From Mageeibacillus sp. UBA1212 (GTDB taxonomy: Bacteria; Bacillota; Clostridia; UBA1212): DNA of 30,442 bases. The notes below the pieces were generated by a model. That model searched no databases, was not told the origin of the DNA, and worked only from the letters and a program-made list of their open reading frames with translations. Made by a program: the position numbers and the translations under genes. This document shows, in pieces, positions 15,874 to 24,604 of the stretch (position 1 is its first letter; each line of letters starts with the position of its first letter). The stretch spans positions 1,492 through 31,933 of the forward strand of contig DBXM01000034.1 in NCBI GenBank assembly GCA_002309655.1, given 5' to 3'.

Positions 15874-18375
15874 ATGAAAAAGCTTTTAAGTCTTCTTCTT
15901 TGTCTTGCAATGCTTCTTTCAGTAGTTGCGATGGTCGCCTGCGATAAAACTCCCGACAATCCCGACGCTACCGCGAAGCCCGAAGATGTCGCAAAGACGT
16001 ATACTTATCAGACTTATTCAACTTCTCTCGGTGATAACTGGAATCCTCATACCTGGGAAACTAACGGTGACGACACCATCCTCGGATACCTCTCCTCTCC
16101 GTTGGTAGACCTTTCCATTAAGGATTCCAAGAACGGTGTGTACCAGTGGGTATACGAAATGGCTACCGCTATTACGGACGTAACTAAGGACCATCAGGAT
16201 GACCTTACAAAGTTCAATGCAGTTCTCCCCGAGGGAAAAGAAGCTGCCGACGTTACAGAGGGATACGTTTGGGAAATCAAACTGAATCCTGACTGCAAGT
16301 GGCAGAACGGCGTTCAGATCAATGCGGACACCTACATCTACTCGATGAAGGCTATGCTTGACCCGAAGATGAGAAACTACCGCTCCAACCTTTACTGGTC
16401 CGGTGAGTCCGCTCTCGCCGGCGCAGGCGCGTACTACAACTCCGGTGCTCCGCTGTACAAGTGTGTAGCTTGGACCGAAACCGGATACGACACGGACCTC
16501 AACGCCGCTATCGAGGCTGGACATCTCTACGTCAGCGCTTCTTCTACGAACTACGAGCTGTATTCCGATTCGCTGAGCACTCTGTTCAGTGACTACGGCA
16601 AGTACTGCTCGGACGAGGCTAACGCGACGATTAAGGACATTGCCAACAACGAGAATGCGTTCGGTTACGTGAAGATTACGGCAGAGAACAAAGACGCCAT
16701 CTTCTCGGCCATTGGCGAACTTCTCGTTAACGTGTTCGGCGTTGGTGAAGATGCTCTCGCGGGCGTTTACCCCGAGGCGTTCTTCTTCTGGGACGGCGAG
16801 TCCTTCGGCGATGTTGTTAACTTTGAAGATGCTGTCGGTCTCTACAAGATTGACGACTACACCATCCGTTACGTTTGCGAAGTTGCTATCGATGAGCCCC
16901 AGTTCTTCGTAGCCTGCACTTCCAACTGGCTCGTTTACGAGGAACTCTACGAGGCCGGCAAGGATACTTCCGGCGAGCTCGTAACGACCAACTACGGCAC
17001 GTCCATGGAGACGACCATGTCCTACGGTACCTATAAGATCGAGTCCTTCCAGGAAGGCAAGCAGATCGTTTTCACTCAGAACGAGAACTGGTACGGCTTC
17101 GAGAAGGACGACAAGGGCAACCTCGTTTCCTACACCAACTTTGAAGTTGACGGCGAAAAGAGACAGCAGTACATGACTCAGAAGGTTGTTATCAACGTTA
17201 TGACTGATGACGCTGCTAAGCTCGCGTTCCTCTCCGGCCAGATCGACGACTGGACCCCGAACGCCGACGAGCTCACAACTTACGCTTCTTCCGACCAGCT
17301 CTACAGAGTCGACGAAACGTATTCGATGTGTCTCTTCTTCAACACCAACGTTGACGCCCTCAAGGAGATGGATAACTCCAAGGGCAACCAGAACTCCGTT
17401 GTTCTTTCGAACCACGCTTTCCGTAATGCATTCTCGCTGGCTATCGACCGCGCAGAGTGGGTTACCGCAACTGCCGGCTACAAGCCGCTCTTCGGTTTCA
17501 TCGGTAAGCTTTACTTCTACGATGTCTGGAACGATCCTACTTCCAACTACCGTGCATCCGATGCCGCTATGGCCGCTATCTGCGACCTGTACGGAATCCA
17601 GTACGGCGAGGGAACTCCTTACGCAACCCTTAAGGAAGCTTACGACTCCGTTACCGGTTACAACCTCACCGAAGCTAAGGCTCTAATGAAGCAGGCTTGC
17701 GACGAGCTCGTTGCCGAAGGTCTCTACACCGCCGGCGAGCCCATCAAGATCCGCCTCGGCTGGAAGAAGGGTGCTCTTGACTCTTCCGACAACCAGCAGG
17801 TCACGCTTCTCCAGAAGTACCTGAACGCTGCTGCTGATGGTTCCGGATTCGGTACGTTCACCCTCGAAGCTGTCGGCAACATCAACGACCGTTACGGCGA
17901 CGTTGTTAAAGGTGAGTACTGCATCGGCTACGGCGGATGGGGCGGCGCTGCCTTCTATCCTTTCCGTAACATGAGAGTTTACATGGACCCTGATTACACC
18001 TCCATCCACGAGGGTGCTTGCTGGGATCCTAAGACCTACGAGTTCACATTCGTTATTGACGGCGAAGAAGTCACCCACACTGCTCAGTGGTGGTCCAACT
18101 GCTTGACCGGTACCGGTGAGTACGCGAACAGAGACAACGAGTTCAAACTTAAGCTGACTGCTCAGCTCGAGGAAGAATTCCTGAAGTTCTACTACAGAAT
18201 CCCGCTGGCCAACTCCACCGCCTGCAGCCTGCTTTCCTACAAGGTTTCCTACTACACCGAAGACTACAACATCATGTACGGTTTCGGCGGACTCCGTCTG
18301 ATGAACTACAACTACTCCGATGCTGAGTGGGATGCTTTCGTTAAGCAGAACAACGGCGAGCTCAATTACCAATAA
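15874..18375 (+). CDS. oppA: Oligopeptide/dipeptide-type ABC transporter substrate-binding lipoprotein
   Basis: An 833-residue receptor for a peptide-type importer. The signal peptide ends in lipobox MVAC (Cys23), followed by an acidic Pro-rich linker. The mature protein belongs to solute-binding family 5: LGDNWNPHTWETNGDDT near the start, WQNGVQINADTYIYSMKA in the first lobe, then the long second domain. At 833 residues it is clearly larger than the usual 530-600, with extra segments in both lobes. The ATG at 15874 has a perfect AGGAGG site; an in-frame ATG at 15847 lies before this site and is rejected. Codons are more T-ended (GCT, GTT) than in nearby genes, typical of high expression. The ligand is likely peptides, but family 5 also binds sugars and nickel. 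Confidence 0.93.
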   Translation: MKKLLSLLLCLAMLLSVVAMVACDKTPDNPDATAKPEDVAKTYTYQTYSTSLGDNWNPHTWETNGDDTILGYLSSPLVDLSIKDSKNGVYQWVYEMATAITDVTKDHQDDLTKFNAVLPEGKEAADVTEGYVWEIKLNPDCKWQNGVQINADTYIYSMKAMLDPKMRNYRSNLYWSGESALAGAGAYYNSGAPLYKCVAWTETGYDTDLNAAIEAGHLYVSASSTNYELYSDSLSTLFSDYGKYCSDEANATIKDIANNENAFGYVKITAENKDAIFSAIGELLVNVFGVGEDALAGVYPEAFFFWDGESFGDVVNFEDAVGLYKIDDYTIRYVCEVAIDEPQFFVACTSNWLVYEELYEAGKDTSGELVTTNYGTSMETTMSYGTYKIESFQEGKQIVFTQNENWYGFEKDDKGNLVSYTNFEVDGEKRQQYMTQKVVINVMTDDAAKLAFLSGQIDDWTPNADELTTYASSDQLYRVDETYSMCLFFNTNVDALKEMDNSKGNQNSVVLSNHAFRNAFSLAIDRAEWVTATAGYKPLFGFIGKLYFYDVWNDPTSNYRASDAAMAAICDLYGIQYGEGTPYATLKEAYDSVTGYNLTEAKALMKQACDELVAEGLYTAGEPIKIRLGWKKGALDSSDNQQVTLLQKYLNAAADGSGFGTFTLEAVGNINDRYGDVVKGEYCIGYGGWGGAAFYPFRNMRVYMDPDYTSIHEGACWDPKTYEFTFVIDGEEVTHTAQWWSNCLTGTGEYANRDNEFKLKLTAQLEEEFLKFYYRIPLANSTACSLLSYKVSYYTEDYNIMYGFGGLRLMNYNYSDAEWDAFVKQNNGELNYQ

Positions 18376-18411
18376 TAATTAAAGCTCAGAGTTGAACGAA
18401 AATTGATTGAT

Positions 18412-18448
18412 CCGCAGCTTCCGGGCTAACCGGCCCGGTAATCTGCGG
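18412..18448 (+). repeat. Intercistronic hairpin 1 between oppA and oppB
   Basis: CCGCAG/CTGCGG outer stem and CCGGG/CCCGG inner stem. No T-run follows, so it more likely protects the oppA mRNA end than stops transcription. Confidence 0.7.
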
Positions 18449-18456
18449 CACGACGA

Positions 18457-18496
18457 AACCATAATGCGTTAGGGCCCTCCTTAGCGCATTATGGTT
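18457..18496 (+). repeat. Intercistronic hairpin 2 between oppA and oppB (possible partial terminator)
   Basis: A perfect 12-bp stem AACCATAATGCG/CGCATTATGGTT with a 16-base loop that contains GGGCCCTCCTTA. A weak T-rich stretch (CTTTATT) follows 3 bases after the stem. It could lower expression of the downstream membrane genes relative to the binding protein. Confidence 0.75.
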
Positions 18497-18519
18497 AGTC
18501 TTTATTAAAAGTCACTACA

Positions 18520-19482
18520 ATGGGAAAATATGTACTTAAGAGACTGGCGCTGATGGTTTTCACGCTGATCATCATAGTCTCAATATGCTTTATCCTTGTC
18601 AGACTTTTGCCTCGCAGCTTCGAGGGCATGGATAACAACCAGAAGGCTGTTATCGAGCAGAGGCTCGAGGCGCTCGGCTACAACAAGCCGCTTCTGACAC
18701 AGCTCTTCATATATTACAAGAACATTGTTACTAAGTGGGACTTCGGTACCTCGTGGTATATTTCGTTCCGCAAACCGGTAACCCAGGTCATCGGCGACAG
18801 ACTTCTGCCGACGGTTCTTGTTAACGTTTATTCACTGATTTTGTCAATACCACTGGGCATCCTTTTCGGTGTCTATGCTGCTATAAAAAAGAACAAATGG
18901 CAGGACCAGGTCATTTCCACAGGTGTAATGATCTTCGTATCCGTGCCGAGCTACGTTTACGCTTTCCTTGTTCAGTATTTCCTGTGTTTCAAGACACAGT
19001 GGTTCCCGCTGACGTTGCTCTCGCTTCGTGACGCGGGAGGTTCGTGGTGGACACCCGCCATGTTCAAATCCATGGTTCCCGCAATTCTGGCGCTTTCTTT
19101 CGGCGAAATCGCGGGTCTCTGCCGTTTCACCCGTGCGGAGCTGACCGAGACGCTCACGTCCGACTACATGCTCCTCGCGCGCACGAAGGGCCTTACCCGC
19201 GCTCAGGCTACTTCCCGCCACGCTTTGAAAAACGCGATGGTTCCGATTCTTCCTATGATTATTTCGAGTTTCATAGGAATACTTATCGGTTCCTTCATCA
19301 TTGAGCAGATATTCTCCATTCCCGGAGTCGGTATGCTCTACCTTACATCTATTAACCTGCTTGACTACGACGTGTTTATGATGGATACGGTATTCTATAC
19401 GTTTATAGGACTGCTGGCCGGTATCGTTGTTGATCTTAGCTACGGCTTTATTGATCCGAGGATCAGAATGGGAGAGAGATAA
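18520..19482 (+). CDS. oppB: Oligopeptide-type ABC permease (OppB/DppB)
   Basis: A 320-residue permease of the peptide importer. The N-terminus MGKYVLKRLALMVFTLIIIV is the classic OppB/DppB first helix, followed by the extracellular loop and about five more helices. The EAA-type loop reads YMLLARTKGLTRAQATSRHALKNAMVP, which contacts an ATPase subunit. The length is normal for the family, unlike the other subunits of this operon. No GGAGG-type ribosome site is seen within 20 bases of the ATG at 18520, and a stop codon at 18496-18498 excludes a longer start. Its stop is 1 base before the oppC start codon. Confidence 0.93.
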   Translation: MGKYVLKRLALMVFTLIIIVSICFILVRLLPRSFEGMDNNQKAVIEQRLEALGYNKPLLTQLFIYYKNIVTKWDFGTSWYISFRKPVTQVIGDRLLPTVLVNVYSLILSIPLGILFGVYAAIKKNKWQDQVISTGVMIFVSVPSYVYAFLVQYFLCFKTQWFPLTLLSLRDAGGSWWTPAMFKSMVPAILALSFGEIAGLCRFTRAELTETLTSDYMLLARTKGLTRAQATSRHALKNAMVPILPMIISSFIGILIGSFIIEQIFSIPGVGMLYLTSINLLDYDVFMMDTVFYTFIGLLAGIVVDLSYGFIDPRIRMGER

Positions 19483-19483
19483 C

Positions 19484-21109
19484 ATGGCTAACGAATTCTA
19501 CGACGAAAAGAAACACGGCAGTATTTCGCCGGATAAGCTCACCTTCGCCAACGAAGGCGTGAAGCTTACCGATAAAAAATTTGACGACAAGCCTATCGGA
19601 TACTTTAAGGACGCGTGGATCCGGTTCCGGAAAAACAAGGCTTCTATAGTCGCGCTCTGCATTATCATTGTCATATTCCTGTTCTCGATACTTACTCCGT
19701 TGCTCGAGAGGAGATATGACTCCTCATTCATGGACACCTATTACCAGAGAAGGCCTCCTGTTCTGCAGTGGGCGTACAATCTCGGGGTGGACGGCACCCA
19801 GTCCAGGGACTTTTCCGACAAATCTCTTGTCACTGCGTACGCTATCGGTCTCGGTGCCTATGACGCCAAAGGCGAGGGGAAATCCATTCAGGAATCCCTC
19901 GAGGGCAATAAATACCAGCCCATCAGAAAGATTACCAAAGTTTTTGCAAAGTACGACGCCGCGACCAAAGCGGACAGGATCTACTACAACGCGAGAATCG
20001 ACAGGTACATGGAGGTAGGCTTCATGTATTTCGACGTCGAGCTCGAGGCGTTCCAAAAGATCCAGGCGTATGAGCAGGAGACGGGCCTTCAGATACTCTA
20101 TCCTATCATCGCGGACAACGAGTACAACTACGACAAGCTGATCGGTTCCGCCAAGAGCGCGAACTACTGGTACAAGACCGACGCCAAGGGCTACCCGGTC
20201 AAGATAAACGCCTCCGGTTACGCGAAGCGCATCAACCTCCTGAAAGAGGACGGCACCGTCGACACTTCGATCGCGCTTGAGGACAACTACCAGAGAGACG
20301 GCAGCGGAAATCTTGTCTACTACAAGAGAGTCGGCGGCGGCGACAACGACACCGCGCTCTACAGGATCCGCGTGCTCTACTACAACTACTATATCTACCA
20401 GAACGGCTTTGAACCCAACTATATGTTCGGCACCGACAGCCAGGGCTACGACCTGGCGCTGAGACTTGCCGAAGGTATCAGGCTCTCGCTGGGCATCTCC
20501 GTTCTCGTCTGCACGATCAACTTTATCATCGGCGCACTTTACGGTTCCGTTGAGGGCTACTACGGCGGCGCAACCGACATTATCATGGAGCGTATTTCCG
20601 ACATACTGGCGGACGTTCCGTTCATCGTCGTGGCCACGCTGTTCCAGATGCACCTGGCAAAGAAAGTGGGGCCGCTAATCTCACTAATCTTCGCCTTTGT
20701 GCTGACAGGGTGGATCGGAATCGCGGCGCGTGTGCGTTCGCAGTTCTACAGGTTTAAGAATCAGGAATACGTCATGGCGGCCAGAACCCTGGGCGCTTCC
20801 GACAGACGCATCATCTGGAAACACATATTCCCGAACACGCTGGGAACAATCATTACCGCTTCGGCGCTCTCGATACCGGGATTCATATTCTCGGAGTCGA
20901 TGCTCTCGTTCCTCGGTATCGTCAAGCTCGGCGGCTCCGGCACGACTTCTCTCGGCACGTTGCTCTCCGACGCCTCCGCAATCTGGATGAACTACCCGCA
21001 CCTGATGATATTCCCGGCGCTTGTCATCTCGCTGTTGATGATAAGCTTCAACCTGTTCGGCAACGGTCTGCGCGACGCGTTCAACCCGTCGCTCCGCGGC
21101 TCTGAATAA
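19484..21109 (+). CDS. oppC: Oligopeptide-type ABC permease with large extracellular insert (OppC)
   Basis: A 541-residue permease, against about 300 in the family. It has a cytoplasmic N-terminus, TM1 at about 54-73, then a hydrophilic insert at about 75-315, then the normal permease core starting with GTDSQGYDLALRLAEGIRLSLG (316-337). The EAA loop is EYVMAARTLGASDRRIIWKHIFPN (428-451). The insert follows TM1, so by family topology it lies outside the cell. It is rich in Tyr, Lys and Asp. The start at 19484 has a GGAGAG site and lies 1 base after oppB; the open frame upstream inside oppB is a shadow. Confidence 0.92.
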   Translation: MANEFYDEKKHGSISPDKLTFANEGVKLTDKKFDDKPIGYFKDAWIRFRKNKASIVALCIIIVIFLFSILTPLLERRYDSSFMDTYYQRRPPVLQWAYNLGVDGTQSRDFSDKSLVTAYAIGLGAYDAKGEGKSIQESLEGNKYQPIRKITKVFAKYDAATKADRIYYNARIDRYMEVGFMYFDVELEAFQKIQAYEQETGLQILYPIIADNEYNYDKLIGSAKSANYWYKTDAKGYPVKINASGYAKRINLLKEDGTVDTSIALEDNYQRDGSGNLVYYKRVGGGDNDTALYRIRVLYYNYYIYQNGFEPNYMFGTDSQGYDLALRLAEGIRLSLGISVLVCTINFIIGALYGSVEGYYGGATDIIMERISDILADVPFIVVATLFQMHLAKKVGPLISLIFAFVLTGWIGIAARVRSQFYRFKNQEYVMAARTLGASDRRIIWKHIFPNTLGTIITASALSIPGFIFSESMLSFLGIVKLGGSGTTSLGTLLSDASAIWMNYPHLMIFPALVISLLMISFNLFGNGLRDAFNPSLRGSE

Positions 21110-21114
21110 AAGGG

Positions 21115-21121
21115 AAGGAGG
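21115..21121 (+). promoter_or_regulatory. Ribosome binding site deciding the oppD start
   Basis: AAGGAGG touches the ATG at 21122 but lies 9 bases before the in-frame ATG at 21131, so the second ATG is the likely start. Confidence 0.75.
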
Positions 21122-21130
21122 ATGAACAAA

Positions 21131-23323
21131 ATGGCTGACAAAATTTTGGAAGTTAAGAATTTACAGATCTCTTTCCGCACTCAGACAGGTATCCTCCACG
21201 CGGTCAGGAACATCTCTTTTGACCTTGAAAGAGGAGAAACTCTTGCGATAGTCGGTGAATCCGGTTCCGGCAAGTCCGTCACGTCGAAGGCAATTCTCGG
21301 CATTCTTGCGGGAAACTCCATCGTCAACTCCGGCGAGATCCTTTACGACGGCAAAGACCTGCTCAAGATTCCCGAGGACGAAATGTACAAGATCCGCGGC
21401 GACAAGATCTCAATGATCTTCCAGAACCCGCTCTCGTCCCTCAACCCCATCGTCAAGATAGGCAAGCAGCTTACCGAGGCCATGCTCCTTAAGAGCAAGG
21501 TCAACCGCAGGCAGGCGAGAAAAGAATTCAACACTTATCTGAAGGTGCTTCAGAAGAACATGATCGCCGCCGTGGACGGGAACGACACCGCCACGATTTC
21601 GGAGATCAAAGCCGCCATCAAGACGTTCGACAACTTCAACATCGTCGGAACGAAGCTTGCCAAGAGCTTCAACGAGTCCATGACTGCGGCTATGGACATT
21701 TCCGCGGCCGTCGAGGATATGCTTTTCAGGATCTCCAGGAAGGCAAAGGTGGACCGCAAGGACAGAATCAATTCCTGCGCGAACAAGCTCTCGTCCGTTA
21801 AAGACGACTTCTTCGTGAACGGCTGCAAGGAAAAGCTCGCCGAGTACAAGACCAAGCTGCGCGAGTGCGCCAGGAAGGTCTCCAACTGGGATACCGAGCC
21901 CCTGCCGGAAGACGTGGAGAAGGTGCTTACCGGTTTCAAAGATACCCTCGAAACGCTGTCCACCCGCGAAAAGCCGGACTTCTTCAGAATCGGCTACTAC
22001 AAGCTCACGAACCCGCAGGCGGACCTTCTCTCGATGAAGACCTCCGAGCTCAACTCGATGGCCCTCGAATACCTGGACACGAATTTCATGAACAGGTTCC
22101 TGGAGCTGGCCGTGGCGGGCATCAAGTACTCCTACGAGACCGCCCTCGAGTACAAGAAGCAGGTTCTCGAGGAGATGCCCGCGTACAGGGATTACTACCG
22201 TTCGGCAGAACTGGTGAAATCCACCGCGAAAGGCAAGTGCGCCGACATTTCGACCCTTGTCGAGAAATCCATCGACAGGCTTGAGCACATCAAGGATTCC
22301 GCCGCGTACACGTTCAGGAGCGGCCTTTCCGACGCCATCGACCAGTACTTCCACTACAAGAAGAACAACCCGAAGGAAGAGGCCAGATTCGCGCGTCAGA
22401 GCGCCAGACGCGACCGTTTGATCGCGAGAGGTAAGAAGGTCGACTGGAAGGTCACCCCGAAGAACATCGTTCCCCTCGAGGACATTCGCGGGAATATGCT
22501 TCTCGTCACCGACCGTCTCACCACCCGCTACGAGAACTACCTCGAGGCGTCGAAATCCATCGATTTCAGGGCCAGAGCCATCGATCTCGTCGACTTTTTC
22601 AAGGCGCGCGCCAACGACGTGGTCAGCAAGGTCACCAAGAGCATGGCCCGGGAGAAGGCCATCAAGCTGATGGAGGAGGTCGGTATTCCCGAGCCCCGTA
22701 TCAGATACTACCAGTATCCCTTCGAGTTCTCCGGCGGTATGAGGCAGCGTATCGTTATCGCTATCGCGCTTGCCGCCAACCCGGACATCCTCATCTGCGA
22801 CGAGCCTACGACGGCGCTTGACGTTACGATCCAGGCGCAGATCCTCGAGCTCATCAACAAGCTCAAGGCGGAGAGGAACCTTTCGGTCATATTCATCACG
22901 CACGACCTCGGCGTCGTCGCAAACATGGCCGACAAGATCGCGGTTATGTACGCCGGCAAGATCGTTGAATACGGTACCGCCGACGACATCTTCTACGATC
23001 CGAGGCATCCCTACACCTGGGCGCTTCTGTCGTCAATGCCCGACCTCGACACGTCCGAGAAGCTTGACGCCATTCCCGGCACCCCGCCGAACATGATCTA
23101 TCCGCCCGCCGGCGACGCATTCGCGGTACGTAACAAGTACGCCCTCAAGATCGACTTTGAGGAACAGCCGCCCATATTCAAGATCTCCGACTCCCACTGG
23201 GCAGCGACCTGGCTGCTCCATCCCGACGCCCCGAAGGTCGACATTCCCAAGACCATCACCGACAGGATCGAGCGCATGAGAGCGAGAGACAAGCTTGCGG
23301 AGGGAGGCGAAAACAATGGATAA
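21131..23323 (+). CDS. oppD: Oligopeptide ABC transporter ATPase with 360-residue insert (OppD)
   Basis: A 730-residue ATPase, where OppD is usually about 330. Walker A GESGSGKS is at 42-49 and Q-loop Q98. The chain then leaves the usual fold at about 143 for a charged, helical segment to about 500. Then come REKAIKLMEEVGIP, signature SGGMR (534-538), Walker B ILICDEP (553-559) and switch His591. So the insert sits in the helical subdomain, and all ATP-site motifs remain. The C-terminal region aligns by eye with OppD/DppD (IPGTPPNMIYPPAGDAF), but the four cysteines that bind a 4Fe-4S cluster in characterised relatives are replaced (D662, N667, D675, T693 by position). It overlaps oppF by 8 bases. 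Confidence 0.92.
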   Translation: MADKILEVKNLQISFRTQTGILHAVRNISFDLERGETLAIVGESGSGKSVTSKAILGILAGNSIVNSGEILYDGKDLLKIPEDEMYKIRGDKISMIFQNPLSSLNPIVKIGKQLTEAMLLKSKVNRRQARKEFNTYLKVLQKNMIAAVDGNDTATISEIKAAIKTFDNFNIVGTKLAKSFNESMTAAMDISAAVEDMLFRISRKAKVDRKDRINSCANKLSSVKDDFFVNGCKEKLAEYKTKLRECARKVSNWDTEPLPEDVEKVLTGFKDTLETLSTREKPDFFRIGYYKLTNPQADLLSMKTSELNSMALEYLDTNFMNRFLELAVAGIKYSYETALEYKKQVLEEMPAYRDYYRSAELVKSTAKGKCADISTLVEKSIDRLEHIKDSAAYTFRSGLSDAIDQYFHYKKNNPKEEARFARQSARRDRLIARGKKVDWKVTPKNIVPLEDIRGNMLLVTDRLTTRYENYLEASKSIDFRARAIDLVDFFKARANDVVSKVTKSMAREKAIKLMEEVGIPEPRIRYYQYPFEFSGGMRQRIVIAIALAANPDILICDEPTTALDVTIQAQILELINKLKAERNLSVIFITHDLGVVANMADKIAVMYAGKIVEYGTADDIFYDPRHPYTWALLSSMPDLDTSEKLDAIPGTPPNMIYPPAGDAFAVRNKYALKIDFEEQPPIFKISDSHWAATWLLHPDAPKVDIPKTITDRIERMRARDKLAEGGENNG

Positions 23324-24524
23324 CAATACGAACGACAGAGAAGTTCTGCTCCGTGTTGAGCACCTTTGCCAGTATTTCAGAATCAACCGGAAGCACACCA
23401 CGAAGGCCGTCGACGACGTCAGCTTCGACATCAAGAAGGGCGAGGTTTTCGGTCTGGTCGGCGAAACCGGCTGCGGCAAGACCACCACCGGCCGTTCGAT
23501 CATCAAGATCTACGACATCACTTCGGGTTCGGTCTATTTCCACGGCCAGAGGATCTGCGCGGGAATCAAGTCCTACAAGGACGCCATTAAAGAAGCCCGC
23601 CGCGACATGAAGGAACACCCCGAAAACGCGGAAAAGGACAAGGAGATCATCAAGAAGGCCAAAGAGGACATCGAAGCGGCCAAGTTCGACCAGAAGAAAT
23701 GCGACAAGGAATACGCGGACAAGCTCGTCAAAGAAGTCGACGAGAAGTACGCGAAGGAACTCGCCGCCGCCGCTGACGACCCCGAAAAGCAGAAGCAGCT
23801 CAAGAAGAAGTACAAAACCGACCGCAAGATTGCCAAAAAGACTCGCCTGGTCACCAAGATCCAGATGATCTTCCAGGACCCCGCCGCGTCGCTGAACCCA
23901 CGTATGACCGTCAAGGAGATCATTTCCGAGGGCATGGTCATCAACGGCATCAAGGACAAGGCCTACATCGAAGAGAAGGTCTACGAGATCCTCGAGACCG
24001 TCGGCCTGGTTCGTGAACACGCGGGCAGATATCCCCACGAGTTCTCCGGCGGCCAGCAGCAGAGAATCGGTATCGCCAGATCCGTCGTTATGCGTCCGGA
24101 CCTGATCATTGCCGACGAGCCTGTCTCGGCTCTGGACGTGTCCATCCAGGCGCAGGTCATCAACCTGCTCAACGACCTTCGCGACCGGTTCGGCCTGACC
24201 ATTATGTTCATCGCCCACGACCTTTCCGTCGTCAAGTACTTCTCGGACAGAATCGGCGTCATGTACTTCGGCAAGATGGTCGAGCTCGCAACGTCGGACG
24301 AACTTTTCGCGCACCCGCTGCATCCCTACACGAAATCGCTTCTGTCGGCAATTCCGCTTCCCGACCCGCACAGCGAGAAGAGAAGAGTGCGTATCACGTA
24401 CAATCCGATCGCCGAGCACGACTACACGGAATTCAAGCCGTCGATGCGCGAGATCCTTCCCGGACACTTTGTGTACTGCAACGATCCTGAGGAGAAGAAG
24501 TACCGCGAAGAGCTTGGAATTTGA
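23316..24524 (+). CDS. oppF: Oligopeptide ABC transporter ATPase with coiled-coil-like insert (OppF)
   Basis: A 402-residue second ATPase of the peptide importer. Walker A GETGCGKTT is at 49-57, then a Lys/Glu/Asp/Ala-rich segment at about 84-176 that looks like a helical hairpin, then the Q-loop (IQMIFQDP, Q187), signature SGGQQ (244-248), Walker B LIIADEP (263-269) and His301. OppF is usually about 310-330 residues, so the insert accounts for the excess; it lies before the Q-loop, unlike the insert in OppD. The end reads LPGHFVYCND and keeps only one cysteine. The ATG at 23316 has GGAGGGAGG upstream and overlaps the oppD stop, which suggests coupled translation; an earlier in-frame TTG at 23295 has no such site. 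Confidence 0.93.
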   Translation: MDNNTNDREVLLRVEHLCQYFRINRKHTTKAVDDVSFDIKKGEVFGLVGETGCGKTTTGRSIIKIYDITSGSVYFHGQRICAGIKSYKDAIKEARRDMKEHPENAEKDKEIIKKAKEDIEAAKFDQKKCDKEYADKLVKEVDEKYAKELAAAADDPEKQKQLKKKYKTDRKIAKKTRLVTKIQMIFQDPAASLNPRMTVKEIISEGMVINGIKDKAYIEEKVYEILETVGLVREHAGRYPHEFSGGQQQRIGIARSVVMRPDLIIADEPVSALDVSIQAQVINLLNDLRDRFGLTIMFIAHDLSVVKYFSDRIGVMYFGKMVELATSDELFAHPLHPYTKSLLSAIPLPDPHSEKRRVRITYNPIAEHDYTEFKPSMREILPGHFVYCNDPEEKKYREELGI

Positions 24525-24604
24525 GGGAATAGCTGATTTAAGGCTCTTCTTTCACGACTTGTGTAGAACAGTTTGAGCGGTTATTCCACGTGCATTTGAT
24601 TTCT

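Noticed and set aside
21122..21130. Earlier ATG for oppD
   Set aside because: The ribosome site touches it; the ATG nine bases on has normal spacing.
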